Shown: piece by piece, positions 19,457 through 28,077 of the stretch
Layout of the letters: each line of letters begins with the position of its first letter
Numbering within the stretch: the first letter of the stretch is position 1
Origin: Ilumatobacteraceae bacterium
GTDB lineage: Bacteria > Actinomycetota > Acidimicrobiia > Acidimicrobiales > Ilumatobacteraceae
Direction: 5' to 3'
Assembly (NCBI GenBank): GCA_017856815.1
Contig: JAFMEI010000006.1
Coordinates: 1 to 34,045, forward strand
DNA: 34,045 nucleotides
Translations under genes and position numbers: made by a program
Notes under the pieces: generated by a model
Databases searched by the model: none
The model's input: only the letters and a program-made list of their open reading frames with translations
What the model was told of the DNA's origin: nothing

Positions 19457-20857
19457 CTATACCGCTTTACGAATTAGTTTCATCTTCTTTTCAGTGTAAG
19501 GCGGATAGGCGATGGAAGGATCAACCTTGGTGCTCTTACGAAGCACCGGCTTGCGGTGCTGGAAGATGTCAATGCTTGATTTGCCGTGATACGCACCCAT
19601 GCCACTTTCACCGACACCACCAAAAGGCAGATTCGGATTCGAGATATGGAGGATTGTGCCATTCACAGTGACACCACCTGCTGTAGTGCGTTCGATTACT
19701 GCATCAATCGCACGGTCGTCTTCACTGAATACGTAGAGAGCAAGTGGGTGTGGCTTTGAATTGATAAACGCGATCGCTTCAGCCACGTTGTCAATCTCAA
19801 CCATTGGAAGAATCGGCCCAAAGATCTCATCCTGCATCACAGGCGCGGAGACGTTCACATCGGCGAGCACGGTTGGGGCGATGTACTTGGTGTTGGCATC
19901 GGTTTCGCCGCCTATAACCACAGAGCCGCTCTCGAGCATCGATGTGAGTCGGTTGAAGTGATGACCATTGACAATTCGTGCGTAGTCCCCACTTTGTTTG
20001 GGGTCATCACCGTAGAACTCTTTGATCGCAGCACGAAGCTCTCCAATGAAGGTAGATGCCACTTTCTTGTCAACAAGTAGGTAGTCAGGCGCAATGCAGG
20101 TTTGTCCCGCATTCAAGAATTTGCCCCACGCGATTCGACGCGCTGCAACGCGAAGGTTTGCGGTTGCGTCAACAATGGTTGGGCTCTTGCCACCTAGTTC
20201 AAGTGTCACTGGCGTGAGGTGTTTAGCTGCTGCTTCCATTACGACTCGGCCGATGCGACCATTGCCTGTATAGAAGATGTGGTCAAATCTTTGTGCGAGT
20301 AGTTCGGTAGTTTCGGCGACACCACCTTCAATCACTTGGACTGCGTCAGGGTCCAAATAGCGTTGGATGAGCTCGGTGATCACTGTTGAAGTGTGTGGAG
20401 CAATCTCGCTCGGCTTCAAGACCACTGAGTTGCCCGCGGCAATTGCGCCGGCTGCTGGAGATAGCAACAACTGAATTGGATAGTTCCATGGCGAGATGAT
20501 CGCAACCACACCAAGTGGCTCAGCTACGCGGTGACTCGAACCGGGGAGCGCCACAATTGGAGTCGAAACACGCTCTGGGCGAGTCCACTTACGGAGATTT
20601 TTTTGCAGCAACTTGATCTCGCCAATTGTGAAACCGATGTCTGTGACCCAACCCTCGGCAGCGGGCTTACCTAGGTCTGCGGCCAGTGCGGCAAGTAGTT
20701 GCTCTGAGTTGTCCTCAAGCAGTTTGCGCATGCCATCAAGTTGTGCTCGGCGCCATGAGAGCGGTCGCGTGCGTCCCGAATCAAAGGCATCACGGGCACG
20801 CTGAACGATTGCGGGGATCGTTGCCACCGCAGTAGGGGTGAAGTCGGCAATAGTCAT
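19457..20857 (-). CDS. Aldehyde dehydrogenase family protein (class 3 / coniferyl-aldehyde-type)
   Basis: ISPWNYPIQLLLSPAAGAIAAGNSVVLKPSE, LELGGKSPTIVD, GKFLNAGQTCIAPDYLLV, PFGGVGESGMGAYHGKSSIDIFQH. Confidence 0.93.
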   Translation of the reverse strand: MTIADFTPTAVATIPAIVQRARDAFDSGRTRPLSWRRAQLDGMRKLLEDNSEQLLAALAADLGKPAAEGWVTDIGFTIGEIKLLQKNLRKWTRPERVSTPIVALPGSSHRVAEPLGVVAIISPWNYPIQLLLSPAAGAIAAGNSVVLKPSEIAPHTSTVITELIQRYLDPDAVQVIEGGVAETTELLAQRFDHIFYTGNGRIGRVVMEAAAKHLTPVTLELGGKSPTIVDATANLRVAARRIAWGKFLNAGQTCIAPDYLLVDKKVASTFIGELRAAIKEFYGDDPKQSGDYARIVNGHHFNRLTSMLESGSVVIGGETDANTKYIAPTVLADVNVSAPVMQDEIFGPILPMVEIDNVAEAIAFINSKPHPLALYVFSEDDRAIDAVIERTTAGGVTVNGTILHISNPNLPFGGVGESGMGAYHGKSSIDIFQHRKPVLRKSTKVDPSIAYPPYTEKKMKLIRKAV

Positions 20858-20911
20858 TTGAAAAGTGTTGCAGGTTCTCAGGCCATTTCCTCACGGCGTA
20901 CCCTTGAATGC

Positions 20912-21793
20912 ATGACTCAAGGCTCGTCTGTCACTGTGGCAGCCATACAAATGGCTATGGAGGCCGATTCTGCTGCGAATATTGCCCGCGCAGAAGGCCT
21001 TGTGCGGGAAGCCTCAGCCGCTGGCGCCCAGGTAATTCTCCTACCCGAACTCTTCGAAGGGCACTATTTCTGCAAAGACCAACACCCTGAATTCCTCAAG
21101 CTGGCGGTACCCGTTGAGGAAAATCCAGCCTTGGCGCGAATGTGCGAGGTAGCAGCAGAACTAAAAGTCGTGCTCCCGATCAGCATCTACGAGCGTGCGA
21201 ACCAAGCACTCTTTAACACCGTGGTCATTGTGGATGCCGATGGTCGCAAGATTGGCAAATACCGCAAAAGCCACATTCCAGATGGCCCCGGTTACACGGA
21301 AAAGTATTACTTCAGTCCCGGTGACACCGGATTCAAAGTATGGCCAACTGCATATGCGCAGATTGGTGTTGGAATTTGTTGGGATCAATGGTTTCCAGAA
21401 GCGGCGCGATGCATGGCTCTTGCGGGAGCCGAACTCCTGCTCTATCCAACGGCGATCGGGAGTGAGCCACCGAATCCTGAATGGGATTCAGCGGGGCATT
21501 GGCAACGCGCGATGCAAGGACACGCAGCATCAAATCTTGTGCCCGTGGTAGCGGCAAACCGTGTTGGGCACGAAGTAGGTATTGCCAACAGCATTACCTT
21601 CTATGGTTCGTCATTTATCAGTGATGCGACGGGCGAAAAAGTTCAAGAGCTAGATCGCATTAGCGAAGGATTCATCATCCAGTCTTTTGATCTTCAAGTA
21701 CAGGAAAGCATGCGCAATAGTTGGGGTCTTTTCCGTGACCGGCGCCCAGATTTATATCGCAATTTGACCACCCTTGACGGTGAACCTGAGTGA
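20912..21793 (+). CDS. aguB: N-carbamoylputrescine amidase
   Basis: Nitrilase superfamily: LLPELFEGHYFCKDQ, GKYRKSHIPDGPGYTEKYYFSPGDTGFKVW, GVGICWDQWFPEAARCMALAGAELLLYPTAIGSEP. Likely ATG at 20912. Confidence 0.92.
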   Translation: MTQGSSVTVAAIQMAMEADSAANIARAEGLVREASAAGAQVILLPELFEGHYFCKDQHPEFLKLAVPVEENPALARMCEVAAELKVVLPISIYERANQALFNTVVIVDADGRKIGKYRKSHIPDGPGYTEKYYFSPGDTGFKVWPTAYAQIGVGICWDQWFPEAARCMALAGAELLLYPTAIGSEPPNPEWDSAGHWQRAMQGHAASNLVPVVAANRVGHEVGIANSITFYGSSFISDATGEKVQELDRISEGFIIQSFDLQVQESMRNSWGLFRDRRPDLYRNLTTLDGEPE

Positions 21794-22800
21794 CACGAAT
21801 TCTTCCAGGTGAATTCGAAGCACATGCGGAGACCATCATGTGCTGGCCGGCACGTGAGTCGATCTACAAAGGGCACATAGCTGATGCCGAGAAAGCCCAT
21901 GCAGCCGTTGCGAATACCATCGCAGCGTTTGAACCACTAACTCTGCTGGTGCCACCCGAATCAGTTGCTTCAGCACGGAAACTCTGCAGTTCTTCCGTGG
22001 AATTAATCACGCTGGACATGGATGATGCGTGGTTTCGGGATACGGGACCGATTTACACAAAGGATTACTACCCCAGTGGAGAGGTGGAAGTTGTTGCCAC
22101 CGATTGGGAATTCAACGGATGGGGCGAGAAGTTTCGTCCCTTCGATCGCGACGCTTCGCTTGCTCGACGTTTTGCAGAGCTTCGTAGCCACAAACTTGAG
22201 CCAGTGCCAGTTGTTCTTGAAGGCGGATCAATCACGGGAAATGGCGCAGGGCTGTTAGTCACTACTGAGCAATGCCTCTTGAATCCGAATCGCAATCCAG
22301 GCTTGACACGTGCAGAACTAGAAAGCACCTTGCTTGATCGGCTTGGAGCCGAGCTGATGCTTTGGTTGCCTCATGGATTAGCGCTTGACTTTGATACCGA
22401 TGGACACGTCGACAATGTTGCAGCGTTTGTTAATCAGGGAACCCTCATGTTGCAGATGTGCAGTGACAGCTCTGAACCCGATCATGTGCGCTTGATTGAA
22501 AATCGGACAATTGCAGAAAACTTCATCGATGCGAACAAGTTGCAGATTGAAATTGTGGAAATTCCCGTACTGCCGTTCATTGGGAGTGGCGCGGATCGTT
22601 TGGTGGTGCCGTATCTGAATTTCTATATCGGAAACGGTTTTGTTCTCGTTCCGGTCGCCGGACAACGCACTGATGACGCAATGCTTGGAATCATTAGGCA
22701 GGTATTCACGGATCGTGAAGTAATCGGTCTCGAGGTGGGAGAGATTCTTGCGGTGGGTGGCGGTGGCATCCACTGCATCACGCAGCAAATACCGGCGTGA
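21790..22800 (+). CDS. aguA: Agmatine deiminase
   Basis: CWPARESIYKG, DMDDAWFRDTGPIY, NGWGEKFRPFDRD, LEGGSITGNGAGLLVTTEQCLLNPNRNPGLT, DFDTDGHVDNVAAF, GGGGIHCITQQIP. GTGA overlap with aguB. Confidence 0.94.
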   Translation: MTRILPGEFEAHAETIMCWPARESIYKGHIADAEKAHAAVANTIAAFEPLTLLVPPESVASARKLCSSSVELITLDMDDAWFRDTGPIYTKDYYPSGEVEVVATDWEFNGWGEKFRPFDRDASLARRFAELRSHKLEPVPVVLEGGSITGNGAGLLVTTEQCLLNPNRNPGLTRAELESTLLDRLGAELMLWLPHGLALDFDTDGHVDNVAAFVNQGTLMLQMCSDSSEPDHVRLIENRTIAENFIDANKLQIEIVEIPVLPFIGSGADRLVVPYLNFYIGNGFVLVPVAGQRTDDAMLGIIRQVFTDREVIGLEVGEILAVGGGGIHCITQQIPA

Positions 22801-24372
22801 TCAGACAGGTGCGTCACACTCGCGAAGTGGAAGTTGACGCGGTGGTTGCGAGGCCCATAGCGCTGCAATGAGATCGTCACGAGTTGCTTTGTGTGCGGGA
22901 GCATCAAAAAGGTTTTCGCGCTGCAGCGGATCATTCTGAAGGTTGTAGAGCTCACCTTCGGTGCCGTCATGCATCGTTCCTTTGCCGTACACCGAGCAAA
23001 CCCAGCCATCGCGGAGAATTGTCCGCTGGCTGACAATTTTGCCGAACATCACGCTGTCCCATTCCGTGAGAGTTTGCTCATGTCCAAGCGCGTTCGCATC
23101 TCCGCTACTTACAGGAAGCCGAGAGGCTTCGACATATTCAGGTCGCTCGAGGCCAGCGATGTCGGCAAAGGTTGCTGCGAGCGAGACAAGGCCAACTGGA
23201 TTGTCCACCACCTGAGGGGCGATCTGGGCGCTTGGTGCTGGGCGCCAAATAAGAGGAAGTCGCATCAACGAGTCCACGTGGTAGGGCCCCTTGAAAAGCA
23301 AGTTGAAATCTCCTTGGAATTCACCATGATCTGTAGTGAAGATGACATCAACATCATCGCCCCATCCGCGTTCGTCAATTTTGCTCAGCACTGATGCAAT
23401 TGCTTCGTCAATCATTTCGTTCATGATGTGGGCCATCGCATTGACTTCACGAGTTTGGTCAGCAGTCAGTGTTGACGGGACCCAGCGACGTGGCGGTTCA
23501 AAATTTGAATAGAACTTGCCCTCCCACCATGCTTTCCAATGCCGTGGCTTGTTCTCAAGTACGCGTTCGAGTTCACTTCGGTCTTCGATAAATCCTGCTG
23601 GCAAATCGAGGTCACGCCAATTAACACGATGCAACTCGCTCTGCGGGGGATCCCAAGGATGATGTGGATCGGGAAAGCTCATCCAACAGAACCAATCGGC
23701 GTCGGATTCCAATGACGCAAGCCAGTCCTTGGTGCGCTCGGCAACCCATGTGGTGTGGTACCAGTCGCGTGGAATTGGGTTGACCTTGACTTGAGGCGCA
23801 TTGGTATCACCACCGCCAGTTGCATTGACCTGCATTTCGGCACCGTCAAGCACTTGGTAATACATCTGCACAGCTTCTGGATGGTTGTTGGCGAGCCATC
23901 GTGCGTAGTGAAAAGGCCCAGCTCCACCATGAGTGCTTAAAGCAAGATGTTCAAAGCCGCGATGCGGCACTTCAGTGCCATTCTCATCACGGGTGTACTC
24001 AGTTGCGCGCTCATCGCGACCAAGGCGATTCTCTGCGAAGCGAAGAAATGGATCAAGGAAGGGTTCAAAATGAGCCTTGCCAATCAAGGCAGTTCGATAT
24101 CCAGAGCGCCAAAGATCCTCAGCGATGCTCGGGGCATCAATCGGCAGCGGAACACCATTCATCCAAACTCCATGTGTGGACGGGTGCTGTCCGGTGAGCA
24201 TTGTCGAACGACTCGGCATGCAAACCACGTTCTGGGGCTGCGCGCGCGTGTAGCGGATCCCAGAATGAGCGAGTGCATCGATTGTTGGCGTACGAGCCAC
24301 TGTGCCGCCATTGCATCCAAGTGAATCGAATCGTTGTTGATCGGTCGTAATGAAAAGAATCTTGCGTCCCAT
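22801..24372 (-). CDS. Cys-type sulfatase family hydrolase
   Basis: ILFITTDQQRFDSLGCNGG, VCMPSRSTMLTGQHPSTHG (C-x-P-S-R formylglycine motif), VIFTTDHGEFQGD. Confidence 0.93.
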   Translation of the reverse strand: MGRKILFITTDQQRFDSLGCNGGTVARTPTIDALAHSGIRYTRAQPQNVVCMPSRSTMLTGQHPSTHGVWMNGVPLPIDAPSIAEDLWRSGYRTALIGKAHFEPFLDPFLRFAENRLGRDERATEYTRDENGTEVPHRGFEHLALSTHGGAGPFHYARWLANNHPEAVQMYYQVLDGAEMQVNATGGGDTNAPQVKVNPIPRDWYHTTWVAERTKDWLASLESDADWFCWMSFPDPHHPWDPPQSELHRVNWRDLDLPAGFIEDRSELERVLENKPRHWKAWWEGKFYSNFEPPRRWVPSTLTADQTREVNAMAHIMNEMIDEAIASVLSKIDERGWGDDVDVIFTTDHGEFQGDFNLLFKGPYHVDSLMRLPLIWRPAPSAQIAPQVVDNPVGLVSLAATFADIAGLERPEYVEASRLPVSSGDANALGHEQTLTEWDSVMFGKIVSQRTILRDGWVCSVYGKGTMHDGTEGELYNLQNDPLQRENLFDAPAHKATRDDLIAALWASQPPRQLPLRECDAPV

Positions 24373-24759
24373 TTATGACTCCATCAACTGCTTGAGCTTC
24401 TGCAACCCGGCACCGGCAGCACCGCCGACCATCAACCCGAGTACCTCTGGTTCCATCTCGGTGCTGTAGATCACAACGCAGCCGCCATGTGGATCATCAA
24501 TGACATCAACCGTGCCTAGATGAGAGGTGATGATTGAGTTATTCACAATCTTGTATTGAAAGCGACGCAACGCATGGTCAAGCGTCACGATGTCTTCTTC
24601 AAACGTGATCCCAGAGGCCAGATAGATCCATCGTTTGTCGCCTTCAAGTTTGGTGCCAGTGGTCGGAAACCATTCGTGAAGCAATTCGGGCCGACCAACT
24701 AGCGCCCACACATCTTCAGCGGGTCTGTCAATAAAGATGTGGCGGCGGATTGTTGCCAT
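24373..24759 (-). CDS. SRPBCC family protein (polyketide cyclase/START-like)
   Basis: RRHIFIDRPAEDVWALVGRPELLHEWFP... and C-terminal small-residue helix, typical of SRPBCC. Confidence 0.8.
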   Translation of the reverse strand: MATIRRHIFIDRPAEDVWALVGRPELLHEWFPTTGTKLEGDKRWIYLASGITFEEDIVTLDHALRRFQYKIVNNSIITSHLGTVDVIDDPHGGCVVIYSTEMEPEVLGLMVGGAAGAGLQKLKQLMES

Positions 24760-24768
24760 TACTGAAAC

Positions 24769-25443
24769 CTACTCAATTTCCCAATCTATTGGCGGAACGC
24801 CCGCCAATTTCAGATATTCATTGGCTCGCGAAAACGGTTTGTGGCCGAAGAACCCGTTATGTGCCGAAAGAGGAGATGGATGCACCGATTCAATTACTTC
24901 GTGAATTGGGTTAGTAATGAGAGATCTCTTTTTCTTGGCACTGGCGCCCCACAATATGAATACAACACGCGTCTGCTTCTCGTTAACTACTTCAAGCACT
25001 CGATCGGTGAATAATTCCCATCCGCGACCAAAGTGTGATCCTGCTGATGCTTCGCGCACGGTGAGGGTTGTATTGAGAAGCAGAACACCTTCTCGCGCCC
25101 ATTTGTCGAGACAGCCGTGAGCGGGGATCGGATGTCCAAGATCATCGCGTAGCTCTTTATAAATGTTTTGTAGCGATGGAGGGACACGCACCCCGGGTCG
25201 TACCGAAAAGCAAAGTCCATGTGCTTGGCCCGGCTGATGGTACGGGTCTTGTCCAAGTAAGACCACCTTGGTTGAGGCAAGGGGAGTTTCGTGCAACGCA
25301 CGAAAGACCTCATCGTGGGGTGGATAAATGTTGTGATGCTTACGCTCGTTTTGGATGAACTCCTGAAGTGGCTGCCAGTAGGGCTTTTCAAATTCAGCCC
25401 TCAGAACCGGGTTCCAATCCGTAGTGGCACGGGCACCTGTCAT
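24769..25443 (-). CDS. ung: Uracil-DNA glycosylase, family 1
   Basis: VVLLGQDPYHQPGQAHGLCFSV, LLLNTTLTVREASAGSH, VHPSPLSAHNGFFGHKPFSRANEYL. Confidence 0.97.
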   Translation of the reverse strand: MTGARATTDWNPVLRAEFEKPYWQPLQEFIQNERKHHNIYPPHDEVFRALHETPLASTKVVLLGQDPYHQPGQAHGLCFSVRPGVRVPPSLQNIYKELRDDLGHPIPAHGCLDKWAREGVLLLNTTLTVREASAGSHFGRGWELFTDRVLEVVNEKQTRVVFILWGASAKKKRSLITNPIHEVIESVHPSPLSAHNGFFGHKPFSRANEYLKLAGVPPIDWEIE

Positions 25444-25575
25444 GCCCTGAATCTAGGCAAATGCGGGCGATTAAGTGTCACTGAGTAGGAATTAAATACA
25501 GTGCCTTAAATTCCTCTGCGCGTGTCTGGGTTTTACGATTTAGGGCATTCCGCAATCCCCAGGCGTCACACATCC

Positions 25576-26469
25576 ATGAATCTTTCAGTTGCAGTTGACA
25601 TCGGTGGCACCAAATTCGCTGCTGGTCTCGTCGACAAAAGCGGGCGCATAGTTGATCGGGTTGCAACTCGGGTGCCTAATCGGGCAAATGCCGAAGAGCT
25701 TTTTGAACTCGTGGCTGAGATTGTCTCACAGCAAATTGACCGCGCCACCAATCACCATGGAGGCCAGCCACTCGTCGTCGGGGTGGGTTCTGCCGGGCCA
25801 ATTACCCGCAACGTCGAGAGCATTTCACCGCTCAATCTGCTTGGATGGCGAGACTTTCCATTGCGCCAGCGACTCGTTGATCTCACTGGATTGCCAGTGT
25901 TCGGCGATGGTGATGCAAAGGCACTTGCTCTCGCCGAAGGTTGGCGCGGTGCAGCCAAGGGATACAACAGTTTTATTGCGATGGTCGTCTCCACCGGGGT
26001 TGGCGGCGGGATCGTCTTGAATGGCCGCTTGCTTGACGGCGAGACCGGAAATGCTGGCCACATTGGCCATGTGATTGTGGAACCCGATGGTCGTCGCTGC
26101 GACTGTGGTGCACGGGGCTGCTTGGAGGCTGAAGCGTCGGGGCCCGCCATTGAAGCAATCACGGGTCGACCGCCCACGCAGCCAACCTACGAAATCATGC
26201 AACGCACTGGTCGTTTGGTTGGGCGTGCCGTAGCGTCCGTCGTCAATTTGCTGGACCTTCCACTTGCAGTGGTCGGCGGCGGAGTGGCACTTGGTTTTGG
26301 TGCGACTTTTTTCCAGGCAGCACAAGATGAACTCGATGAACTCTGTGGACTTCAATTCGCCCGCGGGGCACGCATTGTGCCCGCAAAACTCGGTGATGCG
26401 GGACCGCTTGTTGGTGCAGGAGCAATTGGTTGGCGAGGCATGCGTCGCGCCGGAATATCAATCGACTAA
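25576..26469 (+). CDS. ROK family sugar kinase (glucokinase-like)
   Basis: MNLSVAVDIGGTKFAAGLVD, GETGNAGHIGHVIVEPDGRRCDCGARGCLEAEASG (CxCGxxGCxE). Confidence 0.92.
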   Translation: MNLSVAVDIGGTKFAAGLVDKSGRIVDRVATRVPNRANAEELFELVAEIVSQQIDRATNHHGGQPLVVGVGSAGPITRNVESISPLNLLGWRDFPLRQRLVDLTGLPVFGDGDAKALALAEGWRGAAKGYNSFIAMVVSTGVGGGIVLNGRLLDGETGNAGHIGHVIVEPDGRRCDCGARGCLEAEASGPAIEAITGRPPTQPTYEIMQRTGRLVGRAVASVVNLLDLPLAVVGGGVALGFGATFFQAAQDELDELCGLQFARGARIVPAKLGDAGPLVGAGAIGWRGMRRAGISID

Positions 26470-26485
26470 ATCAGATCGTCAGGAG

Positions 26486-27469
26486 CTAGAAAGAGGTTGC
26501 AGATACCCACTGCAATTCATCTGGGCTAGTTGTAACCAGTGGGCGCTGCACATCAATCCAATCGCCAACTTCAGGCAATGGATCACCTTCAGGCACAAAC
26601 ACCATTGATGTGTGCATGTGTGGCTTTTCAACCATGGCCATGCGGCGGCGTGCAAAATGAAATGGGCTTCTGCCTTCTGCAAGCTCCGCAACTCCTTGCG
26701 CAGTGCCAACGCCGAGGGAGAGCACGTGACCATCTTCTTTGATCAGACTGCGGTGATAGCCAACCCGATCCCCAGCTTTGACCGAGTGCACCGAAAGCAC
26801 ATCAGTGCTCAATTGCATCTGTGATTTATCGGCATGCCAAAGCGCCGTACCCACGCGAATGCTCATGGTCATACCATCAAACTCCGTCTGAAGATCATTG
26901 CAAGATTGCGGTGACAGATGGCTGAGAAACACATTTGAGTTTGGTGGGATGCGACGCAAAAAGTCGCGCACTTCTTCGCTGTTGTCTTCTTCGTCGGAGA
27001 TCAAAGGTGGATGAAAAGAAATTCCGATTACTCGCAGCCCACTTGCATTGGCGTGTGCAATCAGATCGGACATCTCCGACTTGCGCACCCCGTGACGGCG
27101 CATTGATGACCGCACCTTCACCACAACTGGGCAATCCCAGTTCTGCCGCGCAAGGGCATCAACATGTGCCACAGAACCAACTGTCAGCACGGTGTCACGC
27201 GAGAGAGTGACAGGAAGGTCATCCAAATGTGGTGTGAGCACCATGGCAGTGCAGTCGTCGGGCACATCGGCTGCTTCGAATACGGTGCCAACCGCGATCA
27301 GGCCGTCGCCGTATTCGTTAGCCAAACGTGCAGCCATAGGCATCAGTGCGGACCGACCAAATCCGTAGCCGGTTCCCTTCACAACAGGCACCACAGAACC
27401 AAATTCAGCAGCCACTCTCGCGGTGGTTGATTCCCACGCGGATTGGACCACGCGCAGACGCAAAGTCAT
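26486..27469 (-). CDS. Alanine racemase-like fold-type III PLP protein, divergent
   Basis: VVPVVKGTGYGFGRSALMPMA (PLP Lys region), VKVRSSMRRHGVRKSEM, SHLSPQ, MSIRVGTALWHAD, VKAGDRVGYHRSLIKEDGHVLSLGVGTAQGV. Short C-terminal beta domain. Confidence 0.7.
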   Translation of the reverse strand: MTLRLRVVQSAWESTTARVAAEFGSVVPVVKGTGYGFGRSALMPMAARLANEYGDGLIAVGTVFEAADVPDDCTAMVLTPHLDDLPVTLSRDTVLTVGSVAHVDALARQNWDCPVVVKVRSSMRRHGVRKSEMSDLIAHANASGLRVIGISFHPPLISDEEDNSEEVRDFLRRIPPNSNVFLSHLSPQSCNDLQTEFDGMTMSIRVGTALWHADKSQMQLSTDVLSVHSVKAGDRVGYHRSLIKEDGHVLSLGVGTAQGVAELAEGRSPFHFARRRMAMVEKPHMHTSMVFVPEGDPLPEVGDWIDVQRPLVTTSPDELQWVSATSF

Positions 27470-27576
27470 GCTTTGACCGTAGTGCCCGAGCTATCAATCC
27501 TTTGTGCCATATGGATTCAGCCCGCGAACTAAAAGTTGAGTTGTTTGGTCGGGTTTAGGTCGCTAGTTTCGAAGGC

Positions 27577-28077
27577 ATGGCAATTCGCTTTGACTTCCCA
27601 AACCCCGTCAACGAGACCTCGGCACGACTCGTAGCCACGGGCGTAGTTGCAATGGGTGTCGCCTTCGTGGCGTTGCAAAGCGGTTGGATTCTGATTGCGC
27701 TTACATATGGGTTTCTCGCACGAGTTCTGTTTGGTCCACGGTTCAGCCCGCTTGGTCGATTTGTTACCGACGTCATCACGCCGCGTTTGAACTTGCGTCA
27801 TCGTTTGTCACCAGGTCAACCAAAGCGCTTTGCACAAGGCATTGGACTCTTGTTCTCTGTAGTTGCATCAGTGGCGTGGATATTTGGCGCGCACACAGTG
27901 GCAACGGTTGTAATCATCATGTTGATCGCAGCAGCATCACTGGAAGCTTTTGTTGGGTTTTGTCTTGGATGCGCAATCTTCAAAGTGTTGATGCGCGTTG
28001 GGGTCATTCCAGAATCAGTGTGCTTTGAATGCGCTGATATCTCGCGCCGTATCGAAGAAGGCACCGTCAGGGCTTAG
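27577..28077 (+). CDS. DUF4395 family membrane protein
   Basis: FDFPNPVNETSARLVATGVVAMG...YGFLARVLFGPRFSPLGRFVTDVITPRL, GFCLGCAIF. Matches the DUF4395 pattern. Confidence 0.85.
   Translation: MAIRFDFPNPVNETSARLVATGVVAMGVAFVALQSGWILIALTYGFLARVLFGPRFSPLGRFVTDVITPRLNLRHRLSPGQPKRFAQGIGLLFSVVASVAWIFGAHTVATVVIIMLIAAASLEAFVGFCLGCAIFKVLMRVGVIPESVCFECADISRRIEEGTVRA

Noticed and set aside
27470-27576. Hidden mftA-like small precursor gene near mftF/mftE
   Set aside because: No DGMCGVY-like C-terminus seen in the short intergenic gaps, which leave little space for a 30-40 aa precursor on the operon strand.
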